Source of the DNA: Pagrus major
Taxonomy: Eukaryota > Chordata > Actinopteri > Spariformes > Sparidae
DNA length: 64,000 nucleotides
Direction: 5' to 3'
Assembly (NCBI RefSeq): GCF_040436345.1
Contig: NC_133238.1
Span: 3,695,267 to 3,759,266, forward strand
The position numbers were made by a program, and so were the translations under genes. This document shows, piece by piece, positions 1 through 11,239 of the stretch (the first letter of the stretch is position 1; each line of letters begins with the position of its first letter). Under the pieces are notes generated by a model that saw only the letters and a list, made by a program, of their open reading frames with translations, did no database searches and was not told the origin of the DNA.

Positions 1-1556
1 TTCTAAACTCAGACAAAACAGAAGTTATTGTGCTGAGCCCTAAACATCTTAGAGACACATTATCTAATAATATAGCTACTTGGGACAGCATTACTCTGGC
101 CTCCTGCATCACAGCTAGGAATCCTTGACCAGGATTTGTCCTTTAACTCCCACATGAAGCAAATTTCAAGGACTGCCTTCTTCCACCAGCGGAACATTGC
201 AAAAATCACGAACATCCTGTCGCAAAAAGATGCAGAGATATTAGTCCACACTTTTGTTACCTCAGGGTTGGATAATCGTAATTCCCTTTTATCAAGCTGC
301 CCCAATAATTCTCTAAAGACTCTCCAGCTGATCCAGAATGCTGCTGCAGCTGTATTGACATGACAAGTCATATTAGAGAACATATTTCTCCCATATTAGC
401 CTCTCTGCACTGGCTTCCTGTAAAATCCAGAATAGAATTTAAAATCCTCCTCCTCACATACAAAGTCCTTACTGGTCAGGCACCGGCATATTTTCAAGAA
501 CTTACAGTACCCTATTAGCCCACTCAAATGCTGCGCTCACAGGATGCAGGGTGACTTGTGGTTCCTAGAGTCTCCAAAAGTAGAATGGGAGGCAGCGCCT
601 TTAGCCATCAAGCTCCTTTCCAGTGGAACCATCTTCCAGTGTCGGTTCAGGAGGCGGACACTTGCTCTACGTTTAACAGTTGGCTTAAAGCATTTCTTTT
701 TGATAAAGTTTATAGTTAGGGCCAACACAGGTTATAAGCTATGCTGCCACAGGTTTAGACTGCTGGGGAATTTTCCATGATGCACTGAGCTCCTCTCTCT
801 TTCTCTCTGTCTGCACATATTCATGTCTCATTAATGCATGTGACTGACTTGGTTCCTTCCTGGAGTCTCTGTGCTCTCTCGTCTCACAGGTTCCTGTGGA
901 TGATGGTTGACCATGCTGCTGTGGTCCTGCTTGACTTCTACTATCATCATCATCATCATTATTATTATTGCAAGTAGTAGTAGTAGTAATAATAGTAGTA
1001 CTTATATATTCTAAGTGCTATATATATTGCCTATGATATAGCACTTAGAATAACCATGACCTGGATGAGTGACAACCTTCATCAACATAGTACTAATATA
1101 CTTATAGTATAATAATACTTATATGTCTATTAGTAACACAGTCATGTGTCATTATGGACTCTGTGCTGTATGATTTGTGGGAGCTCCTGCGGCTAATGCA
1201 CCTGCCGCCCATCTACTGATCAGTGCCAGCTCAAAAGACCTGGTCTTCTCTTCTCTGGTTGCCAGATCGTTTTTCACTCCACATTGTGATATTGATGGCT
1301 TCACTGTCTATGTTACCTCTAGCAACCCCTCTTGTGATTTAACTTGTTCTTTCTGAGACTAACATTTACCTCTTTTCGCCATTCCTAGAGCCTGCTTAAA
1401 CCAAGCTCCAGCACCTCCACCACCCTGCCGCCCAGCCTCTCTTGACTCAGTCACCAGCCAAGCCATCTCACAGGAGTATGGTTTAGACTTTGGAAAGTGT
1501 CATGAGATGACTTTTGTTGTTGTGAATTGACACTATACAAATATTGATTGATTGAT
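1..1556 (+). mobile_element. L2-like non-LTR retrotransposon, 3' part
   Basis: The stretch at 1-540 translates, with frame changes and stops, into the C-terminal end of a LINE reverse transcriptase ORF. Visible pieces are LNSDKTEVIVLSPKH near the start, then the segment at 136-363 with FNSHMKQISRTAFFH and LQLIQNAAAAVLT, then LASLHWLPVKSRIEFKIL and LTGQAPAYF. These are the usual closing blocks of L2/CR1-group ORF2. The frame is broken by a stop near 361. The non-coding 3' part contains ATC/ATT and TAG microsatellite-like stretches around 940-1010 and ends in an ATTG repeat at about 1541-1555, a typical L2-like tail. The 5' end lies outside the window. The copy is dead. The clade name is from recall of motifs and less sure than the LINE assignment. 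Confidence 0.8.
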
Positions 1557-1740
1557 CTTTCCTTGAGGAGACTGACATGGTAGATCTGTTTCTTCCTCTG
1601 ATGGTGTGGCATGTCAAGCTTGTACATAGCAGGACCAATCTTTCTGAGAACTTTAAATGCCCCATGCCACTTGGCTAGCAGCTTGTTGTCTGTGGTGTAG
1701 TGATGCACGGGTCGACCCATAACCCGAGGGAGCCACCAAC
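1557..1740 (-). mobile_element. Ty3/gypsy retrotransposon fragment, end of integrase
   Basis: The minus-strand frame at 1451-1720 reads KLLAKWHGAFKVLRKIG and YHVSLLKE. This is the small C-terminal integrase domain of Ty3/gypsy elements (pattern: KW.GPF.V...G...Y......K....HVNLLK). It abuts the ATTG tail of the plus-strand LINE, so the LINE probably inserted into or beside this copy. A more N-terminal integrase piece on the same strand lies at about 3100-3450, so the two could be parts of one element separated by later insertions. No intact reading frame remains. Confidence 0.75.
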
Positions 1741-2480
1741 TGACCGGTAGCTATGGTGGGTTGAGTCAACTTACAAGAAAAGAATCAGGGCAGTGCCAGG
1801 AAGAGGTCCTCGCCTTCTGGAGAGATCGCTGTTGCACAAACCCTCTCCTCTCCATGCTGGCTTGAGTGCGGCTTTGCATAACGCAGCAAGCATATCCAGC
1901 GAAGGTTCATTCAGCTCAGCTTGCTGTGTGCTCGGTGCTCGAAATAGGTAAAATCCTGGAACTGTGGACCGTTCTTTTTCTACACAAACACTTGGCTAAA
2001 ACACTGTGAGTAGACAGACACATAACTATTTGGTCATTGTTCACCGTTACGATGGGAAGAATGCCTTATTCTTTTGTTTGTGAGAAAGAGAAACGAGAGG
2101 CAGAGTCTGTGTTCAGACAAGACAAGTTTAAACTTGTTGAAATGTTCAAACTTCTTTTGCTGCCATTCAACAATAAATACCACCACTTGGAACAATTTAT
2201 TTATTTGTATTTATTGAGCCTAGACCTTTCCACTACTCTGAGTGAGGGAGAAAGAGTTGTGATGGTTCCCTGGTGTGTCACTTATCCTGTTCTGTCTCTA
2301 TTATGCAGCCGGTAGCCTGCCTGGGAGGTGAAGCGATCCCATAGTTTGAATCACCTGGGCCTGGCGCGTTCACTATAAAAGCCTGACATCTCATGGTCGT
2401 GGGTCTAAAAATAAATAAATAAATAAAAGTAAATAAATTACCTTGTTTTTAGTCTGCTTTGCTTCACTCACAGATGATTT
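1741..2480. other. Non-coding interval, probably LTR or leader of a gypsy copy
   Basis: No convincing gene. The 92-residue plus frame at 2037-2315 has no recognisable motif. The stretch just before 2480 leads directly into a gag-like frame on the plus strand and includes an AAAT repeat at 2407-2440. I suspect it is the 5' untranslated part of a retroelement, but I saw no matching LTR pair. Confidence 0.3.
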
Positions 2481-2880
2481 TCTGTGCACAAAGAGCAACA
2501 AATTAAAATAGCAGAACATTATGATATTGACATTGGTAACAAACGTTTGAAAGAGATAGCAAAGGTAATTTTGAAATCAAATTTGTTTGAAAAGAAAGTT
2601 TTGACTGATTATCTCTGTTTTTATCCTGGTGTCGCATTGTCTCCACCTTTAATGTCAATAGGTTTAAAATTTGGTCAGAAAAAGACTTGTTACAGCTCAC
2701 AAAACTCATGTTACAGCTTGAGCATGACAAATCTTAGTTAAACAAGTTGGAGCTTGAAAAGGAATTGACTGTTGAGATGATGTGCCAGCAGATTAAACGG
2801 CCAAATTATAAATGGAGGAGGAGTTTTTTAAGCAGAAGAGAAAATGGTGGAAAGAGGAAGGAGAAATATTCTCCAAACGC
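2481..2880 (+). mobile_element. Possible gypsy gag-like fragment
   Basis: The frame starting at 2484 reads EQQIKIAEHYDID and KRLKEIAKVILKSNL, followed after a frame change by lysine- and glutamate-rich sequence. This resembles the N-terminal gag segment of some fish gypsy elements, in which a short helix (aEHYei) starts the protein. It lies on the plus strand, opposite to the integrase fragments on either side, so it would belong to a different insertion. The identification rests on composition and one short motif only. Confidence 0.35.
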
Positions 2881-3099
2881 TGAATGAGAGTGCATAAATG
2901 AAATGCTCCAGTTTAGATAATGTAGGAATAACGTTTGTGGTTGATCTCATAAGAGTTGCGCCTCTTCATTAAGATAAAAGTTTCTATCTCTTCCTTGCTC
3001 AGAGTTGCTCTAAGAAGTTTCCTAAATCACTCACTCCTTGCTAGAACTTTATGGGGTAAGGTAGTAGCTCTCTGAGAGAATTCTCAGAATGTTTGTGAA

Positions 3100-3720
3100 T
3101 ACAGGCCTTGGTGTAAGGTCTGGGATAGAAAAGCAGTGCCATGGTCTGTCACTATCTCTTGGGTAATTCCTACCCCTGGAAAAGATTTGTAAGAGGACAG
3201 GAGTTGTGGCCCTTGCAGTAATTTGCCTCAGAGGGAAAGTTTCTGGGTAGCGAGTGGCATAGTCACATAATACTTAGTATGTACCGTAACCCTGACCTAG
3301 ACCTCTCCAGTGGACCTAAAATGTCCATGCCAATCCTGGAAAATAGGACATCAATTATTGACATTGGCTGCAATGGACTTTCTTGTGACTGGCCACCTCA
3401 CTCAATGTACAACCCTGGCCAAAGGAATTTACTGGCAATGTGATCAATGATTTTAACACTGCCATCAGAACTAACATCTCTCAAGCTTTGTGGCAGTACA
3501 AGGTGTTCAGTGGCTCCCCATTCTGGCTGATTGTTAAACAATCCATTTCGTAAAACAAATAACCCACCCCTGTTAGGGAGGGGGCTACCCTTGTGCTCAC
3601 CCCATCTATCTCAGTGACCTTGCTAAAGGCAGTCTCTAGAGTGGTATCCTCCCTGTGTAGCTGGCTAAGATCCCCAGGGACCTCCCATCAACTGTCTCCC
3701 GCCGACTGCTCTGGCTCTCG
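3100..3720 (-). mobile_element. Ty3/gypsy integrase core fragment
   Basis: Reading the minus strand from about 3290 downwards gives CDYATRYPETFPLRQITA. After a one-base frame change it gives FPGVGITQEIVTDHGTAFLS. These are the first catalytic Asp block (DYATRYPEA) and the second (TDQGT.F) of a Ty3/gypsy integrase core. The spacing between the blocks is right for the family. The frame is shifted and carries stops, so the copy is non-functional. Further minus-strand gypsy-like sequence may extend to about 3720. Confidence 0.75.
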
Positions 3721-3747
3721 GGTCTGTGGCGGCTGCTGCTTTATGGC

Positions 3748-4510
3748 TTGAACACACTACACGACTTTCAAGACATCAGATAACTATCCTGTTCAAACTA
3801 CACAACTTTCTGCCTTGTAGTCAGGAGTCCTTCACACTACATGACTGATCAGCAACAGGGACTCACACACTACAAGATCACCCATGCAAGGCATGACACA
3901 GGAATGACAGTCCAAGTTATCTGTGTGCTGATTTACAGTGAAAAAAAAAACAGGAAGAAAAAGAAAATGATTCGGGTGAGAGGCTGGTTTATGATGCACA
4001 GACAGGATAAATACGTACTGAAAATGTAAACTGCCCACTGGTATTGTGCTTCTGCAAGTATTCACAGTTACATATATTGAAACACTTGTGTGTGTATATG
4101 TATTCTGAAACAAGTTATTATTGCAATTATTATTAAGATGTTATCTCGCCAGCTCCATACAAACAAATGCAAGATGAGACGTGGTTTAGACAGCTGCTGC
4201 AGATGATAGCGAAGGAGCAAGGGAGCGAGAGAGAAAGAAGAGGATTGTCTGCTTTCATTGGCTGTAGCCATTTCTGGTTCCCTGATCCATCTGCAACTCA
4301 GCCAGATATTTAGCCAGATATCCAGCAGACATCTGCAACACGATGGCAAGCTGTCCCCAAACAGTTCACGCATACCGACCGGTGACCGCCATTCCTGGGA
4401 GCGCGTGCTGACCTGCCTCTGATCTAGGGCTTTTGTACGCAAGCTCCAAAACTGTCCAGGACAGCAAGATTGGGGCAAAAATCTAGTAGTGTGAACCAGA
4501 AACTTCTTCA
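3748..4510. mobile_element. Possible non-autonomous DNA transposon with loose inverted ends
   Basis: The left side begins near ACACACTACACGACTTT (about 3759) and the right side ends near TAGTAGTGTGAACC (about 4485-4498). Read inverted, the two share a CACACTAC start and AT-rich continuation. The interior has no host-like frame; the 147-residue minus frame at 4068-4511 has no domain and an unlikely composition. I did not find a clear target duplication. This is an inference from the imperfect inverted ends. Confidence 0.35.
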
Positions 4511-5000
4511 TCCTTATTAGCTGCCTACTTTTTTAACCTTGCCATTGCTTTCACTAGGGAGCTCTACCTGGCTGAAGGGCAGCTGCCCTAACCAGTTTCA
4601 GTGGGCAATGGGCACATCTCTGGCTTTGGCTGGTGTTACCACCATGTTAACTGGTTACTGTCCTGCAATAACCTAGATAGGATCTGTATAGCTTGGCCTA
4701 GCAGCCCTGGGTGACGCAAACCTGGGACTACCCCAACCTCCAAAAAGTAGGGCTGACCTTGCACTTAAAGATAAACATGCACTGTGAGATAAGCACATTT
4801 GTCACCATGCACACAACAAACATCTACCTCCCTATCACCAATCTGCTGCTGCTGAACTAGATAGGGCATGACCAACGTCTGTGTGCTGGCTGAGTCTGAC
4901 AATGCAGTGGCAGGCGTGCTATTAACAGGAACAGTTGCAATTTGCATTTCACCCCTGACTTCCTGAACACTTTATTTCTTTTGAGTGGGTCTGGGAACAC
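4511..5000. other. No gene seen; possible decayed retroelement
   Basis: No open frame with recognisable content. Minus-strand translation of 4690-4770 gives short stretches that could be the protease region of a gypsy element, but they are too broken to assign. Confidence 0.25.
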
Positions 5001-5004
5001 AACA

Positions 5005-6025
5005 CATAGGGCTCTATCTTACGCTTGGCGCAAAGTGGCACACCACCTCCAAGCAGGTCATGGTGACATCTCGCAACTGCAGCCAACCCGTAACAAGCAC
5101 CCATCTCTCGCTAAAATCCATACTCAATTCATGTCCGTGCAGGAAAATTAAGAGAGAGACGTTTTTAAAAGTCTGTGTTGAGCTCTCAGTACTTTTGTTG
5201 CTTCTAAATGAATCTTTAGTTTCTCTCGTCCTGTTTGTACTTTAAAACATCTGCTGTGTTTTAATGTTTCTCGTTTTCCCTTTCAGCTGTTTCAGGAGTC
5301 ATGATGAGTTACTGCTGGTGAAAACACAACATTTTCTGTATTGCTGCTTCATAATAAAAGCTTTTAAATGACAGAGGGCTTTTATTGTGAAGAAGTTATA
5401 GAAAATGAAACGTGTTTGTAACTGAATATTTTGTTAGCCGTGATTCTTCGATAGTACTGCAGGGATTGGGACTTGTGTGTCATTGGTTTAAGACACACCT
5501 TCAAGCAGGTAGCCCAGTTGTGATGGAAATGCAAAATCCTGGCCGCGCCGGGCCAGGTCAAGCCGAGTAGAGCGATGTAATTGAAAAACGTCATAGGATG
5601 CGCATACACGCTCTGATTTGAGTGGCTGCTTTCAGTTATTTTAAACATTTCTGTGAACACAGTAGTGTCAGCAAATATCGTGGCACATTTAATCACCAAA
5701 AGCTGTAGTTATAAACTATGATGACGTCTGCTTCACGCCAAACTATTTTATTGTATGAATCTGGACTATGTGTGCATGACCTTTCAGTGTGTAGAGGAAC
5801 ACAGGACATTAAATACCACAAAATACTGACCGATCCTGTTGGGGAGTCTCAAGTTTTAAATAATCAATAAAGGTTATCGGCTGTTCCTCGTGCGCAAATG
5901 CGCATGTTAATGTAGAGATAGACATCATTTCTGGATGATACTTTTTATGACCTGTCCCGCCTGATCCACAGACTGAGATCCATGCACACACAGAGGGACA
6001 CGCAGCAGTCCTCCTCCTCAATTAA
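5005..6025. mobile_element. Dispersed repeat, probably non-autonomous DNA transposon
   Basis: The segment opens with a block rich in GGCGCA-type words around 5010-5035 and includes 5880-6010. That last part resembles 9150-9375 in the same orientation: both carry ATGACCTG, a CGCCT.ATCCACAGA core and a following TCCATG. Two related copies in one window support a dispersed repeat. No coding capacity is visible. Confidence 0.45.
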
Positions 6026-6262
6026 ATATCAGTGTATTTTTTCATATACAGTCAAACAGAATCTGCTCTCCTCACTAGGATTTTGACCACCCCCCAAACC
6101 CCACAGAGTTACCCTTGAGTGTGGTAAGTCGGAAAACTTTTGTTCCTGTGACAGGAAGGTCATTCAGAGGATTGTGTTCTTCACCCACACTCTCTCTTCA
6201 GGTGATAAAGTGCAGAGGACCTGCTCCAGTATCAGGTCCTCTCCCACTTCTTTGACTGTCTT

Positions 6263-6520
6263 TTGTGCTGTTTTCACGCATTTCTTTTAGAGGTCTTTAA
6301 GTTGGTGGTAAAGCTCCCTGGGAGTCTCCCCCGAACGGACATCTATTGCATGTCTGTATGTCCTGGGAGAGGGATCCCTCCTCTCCCCTCCTCGTTTTTC
6401 CTCACTCGAATCGAGGATCTAAGGACAGAGGATGTCATTCACTGTACAGATTTTAAAGCCCACTGAGGCAATGTGATTGTGATATTGGGCTTTATAAATA
6501 AGATTAATTTGATTTTATTT
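6263..6520 (+). repeat. SINE-like or LINE-tail repeat, copy 1
   Basis: The block at about 6400-6515 matches the reverse complement of 50110-50225 over roughly 110 bases. Shared words include CCTCTGTCCTTAGA, CACTGAGGCAATGTGATTG and the GGGCTTTATAAATAA end. Such a conserved end following variable upstream sequence is typical of a SINE or a LINE 3' tail. The short 67-residue frame at 6263-6466 inside it is not a gene. Confidence 0.6.
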
Positions 6521-6794
6521 AATCAAAGCCTCTTAATCAAGACTGCGAGGACCGCTATCATTTCCACCTGCAGTCTGGTCCTCCATGGCCCCCTGGTTGC
6601 TTAGAAGAGGCCCTGGGTCATACTGTAAGGTAAGGTTCACAAATAATGACAATCCCCCAGGCAGGCCCATTGTGGCCTCTAATGGAACCCTCATGGAACC
6701 AGCATCACAGTTTATAGACTGTTATTTAAAACCCTCTGTTTAAAAACTGCCTTCATATGTTTGGGACACTAAGGATTTTTTCAAAAAAAATTCA

Positions 6795-8090
6795 TGGGGT
6801 CAATGACACTGTTTGGGATTACATGGTTACTTTTGACATAGAAGGGCTATGCACGAATATTGATCACTCCGACGGCCTCAGAGCAGTTAATTTATTAGAT
6901 AGAGAGGGACAGATACATGTACTTGTTTAATTGTTGAACTGACTGAGTAGATTTTGAATAACAATGTGTTTCTTTTTCAGGAGAGACTGACATCATCAGT
7001 GACAAGTGTTGTAAAGCGCTTTGAGCGGTCAGTAGACTGGAAAAGCACTATAGAAATGCAAGTCCATTTACCATCTAACAAATATTTTAAAGATGAGATC
7101 CACTTCCAAAATTTGACAATTTATAGAGGGGATGACCATAAATTACACACTACACTCTTTAGAAAACCTACTGACCGTGATTCTCTACTGCATTATAACC
7201 CCCATCACCTTATGGTTATATCGCATAAAGGCAATAGGCAAGATTATGAAGAATCTGCGACACCGATTTTCATGTGCAAATATATGACAAACCGTTTTTT
7301 GAGCAAAGCATACAAAAATGTAACTATCTCTATGGCTCGACCTAAAGCAGCATCCATTGAACATCATCCCATTTTACAAAAATCAAACAGACAGAAAAAA
7401 AGACACTCTCCCAGTATACATTCTGTCACATGTTTCAGTAATTAGGCTCAGCAGATCAAGCTGATCATTCAGTCAAATTGGGATATTCTCAGGAGTAATC
7501 CTTACTTGAAGGACACTTTTCAACATCCTTACTCGACTTACTTATAGTTATCTTCCAGGTAGGAGGGGAGTCCACTAGCTCAAGAGACCTGTTGGGACTT
7601 TTAAATGCATGCAAACTACTTATAATCATTGTTTGAATATTATAAAAAAGTATTATATTATTAAAAGTAAAGTATTTCTGATTCTGATTCTGATATCCTG
7701 CAACAGAAATAATTTGTAGATTGCAAGTCAAGGGAGGTATATAAAAATCAACAGTTTGTTAATCGTGACTCCACATACATTGTGCTCTGCCTCATCTTTA
7801 CATATGATTGTGTTTACATTGGGCGTACTAAAAGGTGTTTGAAAGATAGAGTTGCGGAACATAAATATGCCATAAAAACTAATAATTTAAGTTACCCAAT
7901 GGGATGCCGTTTCTACAAATGTCATAAAGACAAGGATAGGTTTTTGAAAGTGGAGGGTATTGAGCATATGGAGAAGTCTAATACAGGAGGTGATTGGCTG
8001 AGCAATTTGCTTCTGAGAGAGACTTATTGGACCTTTAAATTTGATGCTTTGATATATATCAGTGACGGAAAGAAATCCCATCCATAACTG
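6795..8090 (+). mobile_element. Penelope-like element, decayed, with GIY-YIG domain
   Basis: Plus-strand translation gives, in order, an RT finger segment (VTFDIEGLCTNI at about 6823-6860), NNNVFLFQERL at about 6957-6988, then KDEIHFQNLTIYRGDD and LHTTLFRKPTDRDSLLHYNP (7090-7200), which is the Penelope RT thumb. After a gap comes a GIY-YIG nuclease: CVYIGRTKRCLKDRVAEHK at about 7809-7866 within the frame 7782-8087. RT followed by GIY-YIG is diagnostic of Penelope-like elements. The central RT, including the catalytic YADD region, is missing; a repeat tail is spliced in at about 7000-7075 instead. Several stops and frame changes make it inactive. The GIY-YIG part still has the Tyr, Arg and His of the family. 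Confidence 0.85.
7000..7078 (+). repeat. Common fish repeat tail embedded in the Penelope-like element
   Basis: The stretch with AAGCGCTTTGAGCGGTC and GCACTATAGAAATGCAAGTC is a recurring 3' tail type; a relative with AAAGTGCTTTGAGTGGTCAG occurs at 33122-33145. Here it replaces the middle of the reverse transcriptase, so the open frame at 6954-7445 is a chimera of Penelope and repeat sequence. Confidence 0.6.
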
Positions 8091-8550
8091 GTAGTAAGGT
8101 CCAATCCCAATGGCCCCCTGAAGCCTTAAGTCCTGTTACGTGTTTGAGAATCTGCAGGGGGCGATGGTCTGATAGAAATGGGACAGCACTTTGTGACATT
8201 TCACTGGTTTAGGACTTTTTATTTTATATTTTAAAATTCATAGCCTTATAAGATAAACAAAACCAGGAGTACAAATTAGTACAAATAAAAACATATGACA
8301 AAAGCTTTTTCTTTTCTTTTCCTTTTTTTAATAAACTGAAGGATTGAAATACAGAGTCAGTCCAAGGAGAACATATCAGATGTTGGTTAAGGATTTTTTT
8401 CAGGTTTTCTGGTTTTCTTGGTTAAAATCTGTTTGTGAAGAAAAAAAGGTTGCGTAAAGAATAATGAAAGAGTCATTTAAATGTGAGTAATGTTTCAAGG
8501 TGAGGGAATTGGGGCATGTGAAATTGTATGTTAGAATGGACCTTTTCACA
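8091..8550. other. No gene seen
   Basis: AT-rich sequence with homopolymer runs and no convincing frame, probably the 3' flank of the Penelope-like element. Confidence 0.5.
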
Positions 8551-8554
8551 CATT

Positions 8555-9420
8555 ATGGAGTATTACTGCTGCTGGAGGAGCAAGGAGAAATGCGCACCAG
8601 CTGACCGCTCTGTGTGTTATCTTGTGGTATTAATAATGATTTAAAATAACGATCAAATAATAATTCGATGACTCAACATGTAGCTCGCTAACGTCACTAT
8701 ACAGCTGCGAGTATGAGGAATATTATAGGCCAAGTTTATTGCCTGTGGTTTGTATGCTGAGAAGAAGAGCCTCATGGAAATTATATTTTAAAAATCGTCA
8801 TTGTATAAACAAACGAAATTCGTTAAAGCAAGTCATTTGGTGTTTTCAAAGTCACTCTATGAAGCTGAGGCGGATTATTCTGTTGCTGCTGCTGGTGTGA
8901 GGCTGTGAACCATCTGTAATTCTTTGGTTACAGTTTTCATCAGGTAGGTTCGTCTCCTCTCCTCCTCTGGAACAGGCTCGGTGGTCAGAGAGATGTCCTG
9001 CTGCAGGTTTACCACCAGGTGGACTCACTGGGTACTTCTCATGTCTCTTAAATTGTTTCCACGTTTCCCTCACTTGCGTCCATTCCTTGCGTCTTAGTCC
9101 CGCCCACCGAGGGTTCGGGGAGACACGCGAGTGGTCTCCCCGCTGGTGTGCCGCGTGCGTAATTGCGCACAGCTCTGTTTATGGAGAAACGCACTTGTAT
9201 CGTTTTTTATAGTGCAGGTAATGTGATGTTTTCCTCATTAATAAGATGTATTATTTCACCCACCAGCAGCCCATCTGATATTAATCACAATGTTCAGTTT
9301 CATGACCTGGACCGCCTAATCCACAGATTTCCCGCGGTGTCCATGGATACAGGCCTACCTGTGATCCGCGCATCATAACTGTAAAAAAAATCAAACGTGT
9401 GTCTGCAGTTTAAAGTATAA
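8555..9420. mobile_element. Dispersed repeat carrying a short coding-like stretch
   Basis: Minus-strand reading of about 8870-9020 in one frame gives QQDISLTTEPVPEEERRRTY and LMKTVTKELQMVHSL, ending at a stop after PAAATE. This looks like real protein but I cannot name the family. The surrounding 8560-9400 is GC-richer than its neighbours and its right part resembles 5880-6010. I read the whole as a copy of a dispersed, probably DNA-type, element with a captured or eroded coding piece, not as a host gene: there is no start, no flanking splice pattern and the frame is short. Confidence 0.4.
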
Positions 9421-11239
9421 TCAGTTCAGACATTTACGTGTGTAGCCCCGTCTAAAATACGTAATTTCAGACTAATAAATTCGTTAAAATGTCATTTCAG
9501 ACTGACAAATGTTTACAAATAAATAAGATCAGATGTTCATAAAAAGAGATCAAATGTTACATTAAAATGGGTTCATATAAGTGTTAAAAACAGTTCATTA
9601 TGGATTAAAAACAGCTTTAACAGAGTAATAAATCCTTGTCATTGTGTTAATAAAGTTCATGAAACAACCTAACCTCAGGGCATTAACTTGTCCATCTATA
9701 GTTTTTGTTAATTGCATTGGTTGTTACGATCTTGTCAGCCCTATTGCAAAAGGGGAATTCATAACAAACTCGTAGATTGACATTAATGAGAGATAACTCA
9801 CAGAGGAGCCACAAGTTTAAAGCTGCAGGCAGTAATGAAGTCCAGTACTGTGGTGGATGTAGTTTACCAAAGAGTAACAGACATTAAGAAGCACGTATAA
9901 GGTAAATGCTTTTGTGTGTATGTTTTGTACTTCAGCAAGATGTAGTATGATAAAATGGAGATGCTAAGGTTGATTAGTGCATCAGCACGTTAGCAGTATT
10001 AGCATCTATTGCAATGTAGTAGCAGCTAATGTTACCTTGTGTTGTTAGTATGTGCTAATGTTACCAGCTAGTTTAACGCTCACAGACTTGGTATGAGAAG
10101 TAAATGAGCTTGTGGATGAATTGATGAGACTAAGAGAACTGTTAATGTACACAGTGGACCAGGCTCTTTGGACCCGCTGGACGAGTAAAAGTCCCACTCA
10201 GCTATCACTTTGGACTGTCACTGGACTGTTGCCGCCAGCCTGTAACCTCACTGACTGACTGTTCGCCTTGTCATCCATCGCCCTGCTCTTCACTTTTCAC
10301 CCATGCTGCAGATAAGAACTGAGGGGTTCGTGAGTAAAAACTAACCAGTGCGTGTGCATTTTATTTTCTTGGCTTGCAGTAGCAAGAACCGCCATCTGTT
10401 TTTGGTCACAACGCTCCAAAGCCACCACTCAGGCCGGCAACTGTTGGGGTTTAAAGGACACTATTTTAATGTGGTTGCATATTGAGTGAGTGTGTGTGGG
10501 GGTGTGCATTTGAGAACAAGTTCATAACTCAAATCTGAACTTAAAGGATACCTATTGGTGAAACCTGATTTGAAATGAAGTGTGTTTTTTGTTTTGTCAT
10601 GTGTTTAAATCGTACTGCAACATAAGTAGTACTACAACGCCCTTAACTAATAGGTTAACCATATAGCTACATGGGACGGGTGCGACACGTGATTAAAGTT
10701 ATAGTAAATATAGTTTAGACCTACACTTGGAAATTAGATTGTGATGAACTTGATTAATGGATGGCTTAAAATTAAGATATGATTTATTTTGCAGTTAGTA
10801 CTGTGCATTATTTCAGCTGCTGTCTGTGTCCTACATTATAACCAATCCTATCCTTTATACCTGTTTAAATATCTTTGAAGCGGACGGCAAACACTTTTGC
10901 TGGATGATCACTTTATTTTTTCAAAAGGCTGATCTCTGGAGAAACTAACAGCTGGATCTGCATCTGCTTTGCTGTCTGGTTTTGTGGTTTGTACGAGTTC
11001 AGTTCTGTTTCGTGATCACAGTTGTATCAGGCTTTGGAAATGTCGGGATGTGATGCTCCTGCAGATATCCTGATTATTCATTTTCATGCAAAGAAAGCTT
11101 CTGTTATACACATTAAACTTATTCTGGATTGTTTTTGTGAACCCACAACCTTAAAGTTCAAACTGTGCCTGTGATTTCCTGTCTGTTACCTGTTTAACAA
11201 ACAGCTGCACATGAAGAACAAGCTGCAGTCTGATTTATA
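9421..11239. other. No gene seen
   Basis: About 1.8 kb of AT-rich sequence without a frame above noise, without recognisable RNA gene and without clear transposon ends. It forms the left flank of the first minisatellite array; the transition begins around 11225-11260 with degenerate units. Confidence 0.5.

Noticed and set aside
4068..4511. 147-residue minus-strand frame as a gene
   Set aside because: It shows no domain, splice context or start evidence, and lies inside a probable non-autonomous transposon.
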